Positions 34,111 through 42,977 of a stretch of DNA of 42,977 nucleotides are shown here, piece by piece. The notes below the pieces were generated by a model that had not been told where the DNA came from, made no database searches, and was given only the letters and a program-made list of their open reading frames with translations. Made by a program: the position numbers and the translations under genes. This DNA is from Lentisphaeria bacterium. GTDB taxonomy: Bacteria; Verrucomicrobiota; Lentisphaeria; Victivallales; Victivallaceae. Each line of letters begins with the position of its first letter. Position 1 is the stretch's first letter. The stretch is taken from positions 1 through 42,977 of the forward strand of contig JAFVQX010000071.1 of assembly GCA_017504585.1 (NCBI GenBank), in the 5' to 3' direction.

Positions 34111-35556
34111 TTACACGTTCACCGAGTCGACGCTGGCACCGGTCAACTCGTAGTCATACATGGCAAGGATGGGCGAAATATGTTCGCGGATAAATTCTTC
34201 GGTCTGTTCCGGAGCGCGGCCCACGAATTTGCGAGGATCGACCAAACTGTCGATCTTGTCGGCAACTTTGGCAAATGCCGGGTCGGCTTTCAGACGATCC
34301 AGCAGGTCGTTGTCCTTGCCTTCGGTCTTGATCATGCGGGCGGCTTCCATGCTGTTTACGCGGATGGCTTCATGGAGTTCCTGACGGTCGCCGCCGGCTT
34401 TTACGGCTTCCATCATAATATTTTCGGTCGCCATAAAGGGCAGTTCGGCCGCCACGCGCTTGGCGATGACTGCGGGCCAAACCTGCAAGCCGTCGGTAAT
34501 GTTGATCAAGAGCGACAGGATCACATCCACACCCAGAAATGCTTCGGGCAGCACCAGACGGCGGTTGGCCGAGTCATCCAGCGTGCGTTCAAACCACTGG
34601 GTGGCGTGGGTATGGGCGGCATTTACCGGCAGATCCATAACGTAACGCGCCAGCGAACAGACCCGTTCACTGCGCATGGGGTTGCGTTTGTAAGCCATTG
34701 CCGAAGAGCCGATCTGTTTTTTGCCGAAGGGTTCTTCGATTTCGCGCAAGTTGGCAAGCAGACGGATGTCGCCAGCCATTTTGTAGGCACTCTGGGCGAT
34801 ACCGGCAAGCAGGGTCAGAATGTAGTAATCCACTTTGCGGGTATAGGTCTGACCGGAAACGGCAATTATATTGTCGAAGCCCATTTTTTCGGCAACGCGT
34901 TTTTCCAACGCCCGGACTTTTTCGTGGTTGCCGTCAAAGAGTTCCAGAAAACTCGCCTGGGTGCCGGTGGTGCCTTTTACACTGCGGAAAGGCAGATTGG
35001 CAAGTTCATTTTCCAACCGTTCAAAGTCCAGCATAAAATCCTGCAAATACAAACAGAAGCGCTTGCCCACGGTGGTCAGCTGTGCCGGCTGGTAGTGGGT
35101 AAAGCCCAGTGTGGGCATATCTTTGTACTGCATGGCAAATTTGGCAAGGTTGTCAAAAAGTTTGAGCATCTTGCCCCGGACGAGCTTCAAGCCGTCGCGC
35201 ATCTGGATAAGTTCGGTATTGTCAGTTACATAGCAGCTGGTTGCCCCCAAATGGATAATGGGCATGGCGCTGGGGCACTGGGTGCCGAAAACGTGGATGT
35301 GGCTCATAACGTCGTGGCGGCGCTCGGCTTCTTCTTTGGCGACGGCTTCAAAGTCGATATCGTCCAGATGACTGCGCATTTCATTTATCTGCTTATCGGT
35401 GATCGCCAGCCCCAGTTCCTGTTCGGCTTCGGCAAGAGCGACCCAGAGCCGACGCCAGGTGGAGTGCTTTTTCTGGGGCGACCAGTTGTAGCTCATTTCG
35501 ACCGAGGCGTAGCGGTCGGTCAACGGATTCTGATAAACATTGTGATTGTCAGCCAT
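34111..35556 (-). CDS. purB: adenylosuccinate lyase
   Basis: Encodes 481 residues, close to the longer, eukaryote-like PurB type. AAGGAG precedes the ATG. It has TSCYVTDN, TLGFTHYQPAQLTTVGKR, VKGTTGTQASF and the superfamily signature SSAMAYKRNPMRSE with its catalytic Ser loop. It makes AICAR and AMP in purine biosynthesis as a cytoplasmic homotetramer. No other pur gene adjoins it; the next gene in the transcript is the coiled-coil membrane protein. A good -10 (TATAAT, 35592-35597 on the minus strand) lies 36 bases upstream of the start, without a clear -35. Confidence 0.96.
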   Translation of the reverse strand: MADNHNVYQNPLTDRYASVEMSYNWSPQKKHSTWRRLWVALAEAEQELGLAITDKQINEMRSHLDDIDFEAVAKEEAERRHDVMSHIHVFGTQCPSAMPIIHLGATSCYVTDNTELIQMRDGLKLVRGKMLKLFDNLAKFAMQYKDMPTLGFTHYQPAQLTTVGKRFCLYLQDFMLDFERLENELANLPFRSVKGTTGTQASFLELFDGNHEKVRALEKRVAEKMGFDNIIAVSGQTYTRKVDYYILTLLAGIAQSAYKMAGDIRLLANLREIEEPFGKKQIGSSAMAYKRNPMRSERVCSLARYVMDLPVNAAHTHATQWFERTLDDSANRRLVLPEAFLGVDVILSLLINITDGLQVWPAVIAKRVAAELPFMATENIMMEAVKAGGDRQELHEAIRVNSMEAARMIKTEGKDNDLLDRLKADPAFAKVADKIDSLVDPRKFVGRAPEQTEEFIREHISPILAMYDYELTGASVDSVNV

Positions 35557-36131
35557 GATAAACTCCTTGCAAAAAAATTAAAGTTGAACCAATTATACTA
35601 TAATATAACCTGTCCCACCATTTTTGCCACTTTTTGGGCATTTTCCGATCTTATATTATTTTATTATTTGGGGCAGCGTCCCGATGCCGCTGTTTTCGGC
35701 AGGCTGTGGCTTTGCGGCTTTTTATCCGGCATACAAAACATCCTTACCTTGCCGTTTTTTAGAGTTTATTTTGATGGCCCACCCTCTTGAAAAGAGTCGG
35801 TATTTTTACTATATTATTGTAGGAGTTTCAAATAATCGGTAATATCTCAAATTTTGCGAGCATGAAGTGTTGAATCATATCATTTACAATTATAGATATA
35901 TCACACAAGTTATGATTTGTCAAAGACTCCAAAAACATAGCGAGCCGCCGGTGGATACAGCGTGCGGCAATGTCGAGTTTTGCAATGCCATGCCCGAGGG
36001 AGTGTACCTTTGTACTCGACCGAGGTGCAGGGTTGAAGCAAGGCTCGAGATTGCCCGCGATGTGCCGCCGTACTTTGATTGCTCACAAAATTCAAAACAA
36101 ACAAATAATCAACCATGCAAAGGGGAAAGTT
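35557..36131. other. gene-free region between purB and the second prepilin
   Basis: No gene is supported in these 575 bases. The left third holds the purB leader; the middle (35810-35930) is AT-rich and probably carries the start of the rightward operon, but no hexamer pair was convincing. The part near 35940-36070 is more GC-rich and its frame is open upstream of the prepilin start, without a ribosome site or family likeness, so I treat it as leader. Confidence 0.4.
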
Positions 36132-36917
36132 ATGAATAAACATTTGTTACAATCTCGAACAAAGCCGTTTACCTTGATCGAACTGTTGGTGGTTATCGCC
36201 ATCATTGCCATCCTTGCGGCGATGCTTTTGCCCGCATTGTCGGCTGCCCGGGAGCGCGCCCGCACCGCCAGCTGTACCAGCAACCTCAAACAGCTGGGGA
36301 TCGCTTACGGTATGTATTTGGGCGATAACAACGATTACTTTTGTTTCAATATAAATTCTGCCCCCGGCAATGTGGCGTGGAATCCATTGATGGGATCGTG
36401 CCTGACTAACGGCGGCTGTCTTGGAGCTTATCTGCCAACCGGGAATGTATATAAAAATGACTATCAGGTGATTGGCGGTTATCGGGTAATATCTGCAACC
36501 GAAGTGCGGGTCAGTACCTTCATGTGCCCTTCGGTCGAGGCTCCGAAAGCCAATGCCACGCCCGGATATTATTACCGTTATTCGCAAAATGCTTATATTA
36601 CGCCGTCAGTGACCGCTGATAAACAGATCAACGGGTATAATCCTCCGATCAATGCCGGGCAGATCAATTTTCCGTCATCTTTAATGGTATTTATGGATTC
36701 CGGCAAAGATAACAATACTGTTAGTAATAACTCTATAGCCTGGACTGGTGCAAATTTCGGATTGCGTCATGCCAACGGAGCCAATGTACTGCATGCCGAT
36801 TGGCATGTGGAGTATTGGACAGAAAAAGCGTTGCCGACTCAGTCTACCCACCCGGAATCTTATTATGCGGCGTTTTATTATCCGGGGTGCACCTCCGGCG
36901 ATTATTATAAAAGATAA
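36132..36917 (+). CDS. prepilin-like DUF1559-type protein (carbohydrate operon 2)
   Basis: Encodes 261 residues; the ATG at 36132 has AGGGGA upstream. A short basic leader ends in [18 protein letters not shown]. Together with the next 11 residues this 29-residue stretch is identical in the other prepilin of this window, although the codons differ. The residue before Phe is Pro, not Gly. The C-terminal domain is Asn/Tyr/Gly-rich and ends with [18 protein letters not shown], matching H-X9-DG with DW in place of DG. It is the first gene of a three-gene operon, 16 bases before the DUF4838-like hydrolase. It is expected in the inner membrane or a pseudopilus. Confidence 0.85.
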   Translation: MNKHLLQSRTKPFTLIELLVVIAIIAILAAMLLPALSAARERARTASCTSNLKQLGIAYGMYLGDNNDYFCFNINSAPGNVAWNPLMGSCLTNGGCLGAYLPTGNVYKNDYQVIGGYRVISATEVRVSTFMCPSVEAPKANATPGYYYRYSQNAYITPSVTADKQINGYNPPINAGQINFPSSLMVFMDSGKDNNTVSNNSIAWTGANFGLRHANGANVLHADWHVEYWTEKALPTQSTHPESYYAAFYYPGCTSGDYYKR

Positions 36918-36933
36918 AATTGGGAGTACAAAT

Positions 36934-39900
36934 ATGAAAATAAAGTTTTTTTATTCTTCAGTTATTCTGCTGGCAGCTGTCAGTATTGCTGCCGCACCAG
37001 TTCCGGTGGAAAAAGGTAAACTGCCGACTTGGGAACGGCCGGAGCGTAAAATTTCTGTCAATAAAAACAGTGCGGCAGTCCTGACCGGCAAGAATACGCT
37101 TATTGTTGTATCACCGCAAGTTGGAAAAGTTACCCGGTTTGCCGCAGAAGAATTGAGAAAATTTCTTTCGCAAATACTTGATTGCAATATAAAAATCAGT
37201 GATAAACCCGGCAATGGCTGCAATATTTTTGTGGGCGATGGCGAATTTGCCCGCAGTAAAAATATCAATATAACTGCTCTGGCACGGGATGGATTTTACA
37301 TCAAAACATTCGGCAAAAATATTCTGATTGCCGGACGGGATGACCCCGCTGTTGATCCTGAAAGGGCTATGCTGGGCGGAGTATGGGATCAACTTTATGA
37401 GCGGGGCAGTTTGTTTGCGGTCTATGATTTTCTGGAACGCTTTGCCGGGTGCCGCTTTTATTTCCCCGGCGATCTGGGCACGATCATTCCCGAAAAACGC
37501 TCCATAAATATACCGGAGTGTGATATTTTTGACCGCCCCGATCTTTTGTACCGTAAATATTCCACTTACTGGGACGGAACTTATTTTGAGGGCAAAGACC
37601 GCGATAAAAAAATTCTGCCAGCCAAAACTCTCAACTTTTACCGTTTGCGTATGGAAACGGCTTATTTCCCTGCCAATCACGGGATGATCAATTTCCGGCT
37701 GCTTGACCGCTTTGCAGATTCGCATCCGGAATATTTTGCCATGGATGATGCCGGTAAACGGCGGGTAAGCAAAAAGGGCATGTTTGCCGGTCATATCTGC
37801 TGGTCGAGTCCGGTAGTGGATGTTATTTATGAGGATATCAAAGCCTATCTGACCGGCAAGAGTGCTGCATCGCGCAATATAACTTTGCCCAACGGCAAAC
37901 CCGGCTGGACGCCTTATACATTCCGGGACAGCCGGGTGGATATTATGCCGCAGGATGGCTTTTTCCTCTGCCGCTGCAAAACTTGTCAGCAGAAAGCCGA
38001 TACCCCGGAAAAACTTAACGACATGATCTGGAAACAGGTAATAAAATGGGCAAATCAGCTTAAAAAAGAAAATATCCCCGGCAAGATATCCATGATGGCA
38101 TACTTCCCCTATTATATGGTGCCGGATATCGAATTGCCCGATAATATTGAAGTTATGGTTGCCGATACCGGGGCGTGGAATAATAACGGTACTCCCGGTG
38201 CATTGACCCCCGACGGCAGATCATTGACCAGCCGTCCGGTCGGTATTGCTGCGTGGCATAAGGCTTTGAAGCAGCCGGTTGCAACCTGGAACTATATGTA
38301 TAAAGTTCATGGTAATCAAATGCCCGGTATTCCGGCACCGTCGCCGCTGGCTGTGGGCAAATATTACTCGCAAGTTCTCCCGCATCTGTTCGGGGCTTAC
38401 ATGGCATCGAACTGCGACAGATTTCTTTACTACGCCATGAATTACTACATATTCAGCAAACTTGCATGGAACAAAAACGCCGATTATAAAGCCATAATGC
38501 GTGAACACTATCTGCTCATGTATGGCAAGGCTGCCGGAGAAATGCAATCTTTAATGGAGGATTTTGAACGCCTCTGGATAAGAAAAGTAGTTGGCAGGGT
38601 AGTTGAAACTGTCGCCGGGCCGGTCAACAGTATGCCATCGGAACAGGAATTGTGGAACAATATCTTTAGCAGTGCCAAGCGTGCTGAACTGGAAAAACGC
38701 TTTGACCGGGCAATCAGTCTGACAGCCCCCGGCAGTATTGAACGCAAACGCATTGAGCTTTTCCGGCGGGAATTTATGATTCCCATGCATCAGGAGGCAA
38801 AAAAATATCAAACCCGCAATCAGGTCGCCAATGTTATGAAGCTTGTTGAAGGCAGAGTTGTTATGCTTAACAGCCTGAAGCCCGCTGACGGGGAAAAGAG
38901 TCCGGCAAGCACGATGGTTTCAGTAAAACGGCAGCAGGAGAACTTGCTGGTCAAGTTCCAATGTACTGAACCCTTTATGGATAAAACTGTTGCCGTAAAA
39001 CGCCAATTTGATGATCCGGCAACCTACCGGGATAACGAAGTGGAATTTTTTATCAATCCTTCCGGCGACCGCAAAAACTATTATCATTTCGTGATCAACA
39101 GCATGGGTTGTTTGACCGATTACCGCTGCGTAAGTGTCGGAAAACGGCCGCCAACTGATATAAACTGGAATTCCAATGCCAAAGTAAAGGCAGTCCGCAC
39201 CGGACAGGGTTTTGATATAGAACTTACGATCCCCATGAAATCATTAAAAGATTTCAAGATCAATTCCGCAACCGTAAATTTTGCCCGCAACCGCAATCTG
39301 GAAAAGGTGGATGATTATACGCAAATGTATGTTTTGAGTTCTCAAAGTTCCGGTTTTCATGATGTAGATAACTTCTATCGGCTGCTGGAACCGGCAAAAG
39401 AATTTTTTTACGATGGCAGTTTTAATTCTCAAACCCAAACTGATGTAAAGAACAGGCGTATCTGGCGGTTGAAAAAACATGTGGCATGGGCTCAATTCAA
39501 TACAAAAGAATCCTACTGTACTTTGGATAACAGGGTTTTTTACAGTGCCCCATACTCATTGAAAATCGTTTCCGGCAATGATAAAGGGAACTTTGTCTGG
39601 TTCACTTTGCCCAAACTGAAACCCAATACCCGTTATCGCTTGAGCTGCATGGTGAAAATGGAAAATGTAGTTCCCCACAATGCTAACGGCGGCTTTGTTT
39701 TGATTTTGCGGGACAATAATAACCGCTTTTTCCCCAAGAAAAACAAACCGCAGGGCACCAGTGGTTGGTTTGCTGTCAGCAGTGAGTTTGTAACAGATAT
39801 GCTTGCTGAAAATGTAGCCGATACCCGGGTTTTGCCGAGATTGCTCTTCGCCAGCGGCACGGTGTGGGTGGATGATCTTTCGCTGGAAGAAATAAAGTAA
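36934..39900 (+). CDS. secreted DUF4838-type hydrolase with C-terminal sugar-binding modules
   Basis: Encodes 988 residues; the ATG at 36934 has GGGAG upstream. A signal peptide (FFYSSVILLAAVSIAAA) is followed by an N-terminal GH20b/GH67-like domain (RFAAEELRKFL, NIFVGD). SLFAVYDFLERFAGCRFYFPG and PQDGFFLCRCKTCQ are typical of DUF4838 hydrolases. Residues about 650-800 form a CBM9-like sandwich (DNEVEFFINPSGDRKNYYHF) and the last ~160 residues a CBM4/9-like jelly-roll (PYSLKIVSGNDKGNFVWF). The substrate is unknown, probably an acidic or complex glycan. It sits between the prepilin and the GntR/LacI regulator, all closely spaced. Confidence 0.82.
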   Translation: MKIKFFYSSVILLAAVSIAAAPVPVEKGKLPTWERPERKISVNKNSAAVLTGKNTLIVVSPQVGKVTRFAAEELRKFLSQILDCNIKISDKPGNGCNIFVGDGEFARSKNINITALARDGFYIKTFGKNILIAGRDDPAVDPERAMLGGVWDQLYERGSLFAVYDFLERFAGCRFYFPGDLGTIIPEKRSINIPECDIFDRPDLLYRKYSTYWDGTYFEGKDRDKKILPAKTLNFYRLRMETAYFPANHGMINFRLLDRFADSHPEYFAMDDAGKRRVSKKGMFAGHICWSSPVVDVIYEDIKAYLTGKSAASRNITLPNGKPGWTPYTFRDSRVDIMPQDGFFLCRCKTCQQKADTPEKLNDMIWKQVIKWANQLKKENIPGKISMMAYFPYYMVPDIELPDNIEVMVADTGAWNNNGTPGALTPDGRSLTSRPVGIAAWHKALKQPVATWNYMYKVHGNQMPGIPAPSPLAVGKYYSQVLPHLFGAYMASNCDRFLYYAMNYYIFSKLAWNKNADYKAIMREHYLLMYGKAAGEMQSLMEDFERLWIRKVVGRVVETVAGPVNSMPSEQELWNNIFSSAKRAELEKRFDRAISLTAPGSIERKRIELFRREFMIPMHQEAKKYQTRNQVANVMKLVEGRVVMLNSLKPADGEKSPASTMVSVKRQQENLLVKFQCTEPFMDKTVAVKRQFDDPATYRDNEVEFFINPSGDRKNYYHFVINSMGCLTDYRCVSVGKRPPTDINWNSNAKVKAVRTGQGFDIELTIPMKSLKDFKINSATVNFARNRNLEKVDDYTQMYVLSSQSSGFHDVDNFYRLLEPAKEFFYDGSFNSQTQTDVKNRRIWRLKKHVAWAQFNTKESYCTLDNRVFYSAPYSLKIVSGNDKGNFVWFTLPKLKPNTRYRLSCMVKMENVVPHNANGGFVLILRDNNNRFFPKKNKPQGTSGWFAVSSEFVTDMLAENVADTRVLPRLLFASGTVWVDDLSLEEIK

Positions 39901-39921
39901 GTTTTCGGGAGTTGGCTGTTC

Positions 39922-40983
39922 ATGAAAAAAGCATCCGGCAAGGCTGAATACCGAAGGATCGCCGCTGAAATCGAAATCGCCATCCGGCGGGGCGTCTGGC
40001 AGGAGCATTTGCCCAATTCGCAGCAGCTTATGAAAATATACGATGTTGCCAAGCAGCCTGTAACGCTGGCATTGAAACTTTTGAAGAGTTTCAATATCCT
40101 TACCTTCGGCGGCTGCAAAGGCATGTTGATAAACCGCACTGCACTTTCCGGAGGTGTGATCGGTATAGTTGTCCGCTATCAGAACAATCAGGATGATCTG
40201 CTGCAGGACAGTTACGAGGTCCGGGAACTGATAAAGCAATGCGGTTTTCAGCCGGTGATGCTCCATGTGGAAAATTACTCTGACCGGAATCTGCCGGAAG
40301 ATTTTTTCAGCCGCTTTTCCGGGCTGATCTTCTGGCAGGGCACTATCAGAGAACAGCTTATAAGTTTTCTCAACTCCCGCAGCATACCCTTTGTTTCCAC
40401 CAGTATTTTACCTTTTTCACCGGAGTTGAGCTATGTGAATTTTGATACCGAAACAGCTGTCAGACGCCTGGCGGAAGATTTTCAGCAGGCAGGTTACCAA
40501 CGCATAGCTTTGCAGCTTTCCGGCTTTACCGATGGCTACAACGACAAACTTAAAAAGATGTGGTACAAGATCAAAAGGGAGCTGGCTCTGGAGTTTCTGC
40601 CCTGCGACCGGGTGCGTTATCACGACGGCTGGGACTGGAACAAAAACGCCATGATCTTTCTGAAAAGTCTTCAGAAAATGCACCCTAAACCGGAAGTGCT
40701 TATCCATTACGGCAGATTACCCGAGGAATTGCGGAAACGCTATCAGGAGTTTTTGCCGAATTATCCATGGGATATGAAACTTGTAAGTGCAGAAGATCGC
40801 TGGGGAAATCCCAAGTTGTTCCCCGGCGAAAGCGTGGTCCGCTCTGCCCGAACTTCCCGATTGCTTTTAGCGGCTTTCCCGGTGCTGCTGGAAAGAATGC
40901 GTAATCCGCAAGCCCGCCCCATACACCGGCTGATACCTTACGATATAGAATATATCATCAACCCGCCGGTGATACAGAAATAA
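39922..40983 (+). CDS. GntR/LacI-type sugar-responsive regulator
   Basis: Encodes 353 residues. A GntR-type winged helix (EYRRIAAEIEIAIRRGVWQEHLPNSQQLMKIYDVAKQ) occupies about 1-70, followed by a LacI-like periplasmic-binding-protein sensor (GVIGIVVRYQNNQ, FSGLIFWQGT, DTETAVRRLAEDFQQAGYQRIAL), as in the AraR-type architecture. It starts 22 bases after the hydrolase stop with GGGAG upstream, so it belongs to the same operon and probably controls it in response to a sugar. Some later part of the sensor is short of the usual Gly-rich loops. The MITE-like repeat copy B follows. Confidence 0.85.
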   Translation: MKKASGKAEYRRIAAEIEIAIRRGVWQEHLPNSQQLMKIYDVAKQPVTLALKLLKSFNILTFGGCKGMLINRTALSGGVIGIVVRYQNNQDDLLQDSYEVRELIKQCGFQPVMLHVENYSDRNLPEDFFSRFSGLIFWQGTIREQLISFLNSRSIPFVSTSILPFSPELSYVNFDTETAVRRLAEDFQQAGYQRIALQLSGFTDGYNDKLKKMWYKIKRELALEFLPCDRVRYHDGWDWNKNAMIFLKSLQKMHPKPEVLIHYGRLPEELRKRYQEFLPNYPWDMKLVSAEDRWGNPKLFPGESVVRSARTSRLLLAAFPVLLERMRNPQARPIHRLIPYDIEYIINPPVIQK

Positions 40984-40991
40984 ACAGCTTT

Positions 40992-41200
40992 GTTTCTGAT
41001 AAAGGTTGATGTGGAAGTCTTGGGGAAGAGGGAAAAACCTTTTCAGGAAAGGTTCTTTCCCTCTTCCCCAAACCCCATCACCCTTTTCCAAACCTTTTAT
41101 TGGTATTTATCTATTTGCTCTGCAAATAGATAAATACCCTTTAAGTTTTGAAAAAAACTGATCCAATATCTTTGCTGTTTAGCAAACGGGTATTGGGAAC
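40992..41200 (+). repeat. MITE-like dispersed repeat, copy B
   Basis: A 209-base copy of the element at 28877-29120, same orientation. It retains the first hairpin with one lost base and has the second as 41102-41118 / 41122-41138. In that stem two base pairs differ from copy A on both sides (C-G to T-A and T-A to C-G), so pairing is preserved. It lacks the 35 bases that copy A has extra. It fills the gap between two convergent genes. Confidence 0.85.
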
Positions 41201-41219
41201 ATGGTCAAACAATCAACCT

Positions 41220-42452
41220 TTATCTGGCGGCTGTTCTTGCCCGGTAGTAGCTGGAACTGGTGATTTTGTTCATCATTACTATAATTACGGGTATCAGCAG
41301 GAATGTGAGGATCGCTCCGGTCATAAAGATACCTCTGGTGCCGATAAAGCTGATAAGTGCCCCCGCCACCAGCGTTGACGCCATACTGCCTATGCCGTTG
41401 AAGGTACTTGTCCAGCCGAAGACCGCACCCCGTTTGCGTTTGGGCGTGATGTTGGAAAGGAGTTTCTGGTAGATCGGTGCCAATCCGCCGCCGGTAACGA
41501 ACATCAATGTTCTGGATATACCGAATGCCGCCAGATTGTCTGCCGTGGCCTGAATTATCAGAAATACCCCCGCCAGTGCCAATGCCGGTACCACCAGTTT
41601 AGTGGGATCCATCCGGTCGGCAAGGTAGCCGAAGAGCGCTCCGGAAACCAATGCTCCCGCCGATACAAAGGCACTTATGACCCCGGTCCAATAAGCCGGT
41701 TTGTCGGTCAACTGATCCACCAGCATTGCTATATAATTGCCTTCAAATGAGCGGGCAAATGCATTGATCAGGAACATGATAAGGCACAACCACACTGCAA
41801 CGGTAAAGGACGGCAGCAGCGGGACTCCCACTCTGGAATGGGTTTTGGGCTGTTTCTTTTTCAGCACCGGTTTGCAGTCTTCTTTGGCGAACAATACTGC
41901 AATACCGCCAATAAAATAGAGTATGCCGCAGAACCAGAATGCCGAAGCAAATCCCCAGTAATGCACCACCAGACCGCCCACCACATTGCCCAGCATCATA
42001 CCGCACCAGTAGGCGGTGCTGAATACACCCATGGCAAAGCCCATGCGGTTGTCAGGCGTATTTTTGGCAATCAAAGCATGTGCCGCTGCCGTAGTACCGG
42101 CACACGCCGCCGTAAGAAAACGCAATGCGATCAACAGCCACGCATTTTCCACATAACCCATTATCGGAAAGATAAATGCCGTACCGAATGTACCCCGCAA
42201 AAGCATGATCTTGACCCCGTAACGGTCAGAAAGCGTGCCCCAGATCGGCAGAAAAACCGCATACGCCAAGCTGCTGAAAAAGGCAAAAAGTGATACATAA
42301 ATACCACATTCGCCCTCATCGGTGATACCCATGTTTTTGAAGAAAAGCGGTATGAAGGGTATCACTCCGGCAAAACCGGTGATGACCATCAGCTGCGAAA
42401 ACCACATCATGGCAAGGTTGAGCTTCCAGTGGCGAGTTTCAGAGTTTTCCAT
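41220..42452 (-). CDS. MFS transporter
   Basis: Encodes 410 residues with about 12 hydrophobic helices in two halves. The first half has LPIWGTLSDRYGVKIMLL, the MFS motif A (GxxxDRxGxR) between helices 2 and 3, and the second half has the related GALFGYLADRMDPTKLV, as in TetA/MdtG-type drug:H+ antiporters. Substrate unknown; a sugar or drug is possible. The ATG at 42452 has only a weak GGGAT ribosome site. It is convergent with the GntR/LacI gene and separated from the EamA/HTH pair, so it is probably its own unit. Confidence 0.88.
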   Translation of the reverse strand: MENSETRHWKLNLAMMWFSQLMVITGFAGVIPFIPLFFKNMGITDEGECGIYVSLFAFFSSLAYAVFLPIWGTLSDRYGVKIMLLRGTFGTAFIFPIMGYVENAWLLIALRFLTAACAGTTAAAHALIAKNTPDNRMGFAMGVFSTAYWCGMMLGNVVGGLVVHYWGFASAFWFCGILYFIGGIAVLFAKEDCKPVLKKKQPKTHSRVGVPLLPSFTVAVWLCLIMFLINAFARSFEGNYIAMLVDQLTDKPAYWTGVISAFVSAGALVSGALFGYLADRMDPTKLVVPALALAGVFLIIQATADNLAAFGISRTLMFVTGGGLAPIYQKLLSNITPKRKRGAVFGWTSTFNGIGSMASTLVAGALISFIGTRGIFMTGAILTFLLIPVIIVMMNKITSSSYYRARTAAR

Positions 42453-42571
42453 AATCCCGTACTATATTCAGAGTTGATAACAAACCATTTTTATATAATT
42501 TACAACCGTTAAACTGTTTTTACAACTGCCACGGCAGGTTTTTATGGAAAAAAGCGCTCAAATGCAGCATA

Positions 42572-42730
42572 TCAGCCCCGGTGCAAAGTATTGCAAACCT
42601 TAATATTGTGTTTTTTCAGCAGGCGTGCCAGATGGCTCTTGCCGCCAAATCCCCATTGAGCGGCGGCTTCTTTGAGCGCAGCATTCCGGCACAAAGCCGC
42701 GGCTGCTGTCGGCAAGCAAGCTTCACTCAT
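42572..42730 (-). CDS. tiny HTH-like protein
   Basis: Encodes 52 residues. The ATG at 42730 overlaps the stop of the EamA transporter by 8 bases (ATGAGTGA), suggesting translational coupling. ALKEAAAQWGFGGKSHLARLLKKHNI looks like one helix-turn-helix unit, of either the Fis type (AAxxxG...LxRxLKK.I) or the second HTH of AraC proteins (GF...SHxxR.FKK). It could be a real small regulator or the surviving end of a degraded one. No ribosome site of its own is seen. Confidence 0.45.
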   Translation of the reverse strand: MSEACLPTAAAALCRNAALKEAAAQWGFGGKSHLARLLKKHNIKVCNTLHRG

Positions 42731-42977
42731 CACTTTTGGTCAACGGCAGCTGCACCAGCAGTACTGCGGCAAAAATCAGAGCGCAGCCCAGCAAATTCTG
42801 CCAGGAATATTGTTCATTACGCAGCCACCAGCCCCAGATCACCGCAAAGACCGACGCGGTACTCAACACGATCGATGCCGTCGCCGGATGCACAAATTTT
42901 TGCGCCGCAACTTGCACCGTACAGGCAAAACCAATGGCTATGATCCCGCAATAGATCAATGGCACCGCCGTCGCCGG
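42723..42977 (-). CDS. EamA/DMT-family transporter, C-terminal part (cut by window edge)
   Basis: The frame is open to the window end and encodes the last 84 residues of a drug/metabolite transporter. Three hydrophobic helices are visible, with HPATASIVLSTASVFAVIWGW and NLLGCALIFAAVLL, the closing helices of the second EamA repeat. The start lies beyond position 42977. The substrate of DMT proteins cannot be predicted. The tiny HTH-like ORF overlaps its stop. Confidence 0.85.
   Translation of the reverse strand, partial: PATAVPLIYCGIIAIGFACTVQVAAQKFVHPATASIVLSTASVFAVIWGWWLRNEQYSWQNLLGCALIFAAVLLVQLPLTKSDE

Noticed and set aside
33085-35790. Plus-strand open frame of 901 codons
   Set aside because: It crosses purB, the gap and part of the coiled-coil gene on the other strand; it is a by-product of base composition.
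35867-36131. Small ORF before the second prepilin
   Set aside because: No ribosome site, no family likeness and an overlapping frame with the prepilin leader.

Overview
The window looks like a chromosomal segment of a Lentisphaerota bacterium, most likely Victivallales (gut or rumen type). This is inference from gene content: two DUF1559-like prepilin proteins with the [10 protein letters not shown]-terminus sit directly in front of large secreted glycoside hydrolases, next to many unclassified TIM-barrel hydrolases, a GH36-like enzyme, CBM9-like proteins, AraC and GntR/LacI regulators and an Ala/Pro-rich repeat protein. No rRNA, phage, integrase, transposase or CRISPR array is visible.

Layout. 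1-700: gene debris, with a truncated prepilin start, the C-terminal piece of a glycosidase and a 58-bp piece of a hydrolase module, closed by a clear terminator. 726-4100 (-): a large secreted hydrolase behind a near-consensus promoter. 4214-8147 (-): an operon of a symporter small accessory protein, an SSS symporter and the two indolepyruvate oxidoreductase subunits (iorA, iorB), ending in a strong terminator. 8361-13796 (+): a TPR protein, a C-terminally anchored Ala/Pro repeat protein, argH and a possible TerB-like protein. 13797-14376: direct and tandem repeats beside a tRNA-Glu(TTC) gene.

14562-26595 (-): the central carbohydrate locus. In transcription order it encodes a prepilin, a 1094-aa secreted hydrolase with a duplicated N-terminal module, a 609-aa hydrolase with a GATase-like domain, two CBM9-like secreted proteins, a small CBM-like secreted protein, a GH36-like enzyme and an (alpha/alpha)6-barrel protein. 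Most junctions overlap or nearly touch. A strong promoter precedes the prepilin, an internal promoter precedes the small secreted protein, and a 13-bp-stem terminator closes the locus. A divergent AraC-family gene is the obvious candidate regulator.

27423-36131: a hairpin-rich intergenic region, a DppA-type D-aminopeptidase, a secreted beta-helix protein, a polytopic membrane protein, a coiled-coil membrane protein and purB. 36132-40983 (+): a second carbohydrate operon with prepilin, DUF4838-like secreted hydrolase and GntR/LacI-type regulator. 41220-42977 (-): an MFS transporter, a tiny HTH-like ORF and the end of an EamA transporter cut by the window edge.

The most interesting observations are the recurrent prepilin-plus-hydrolase operon layout, and a 209-244 bp MITE-like repeat present twice whose hairpin shows compensatory base changes. 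The lack of a SusC/SusD pair or ABC transporter in either carbohydrate locus suggests that the prepilins may play a surface or assembly role, which is untested.
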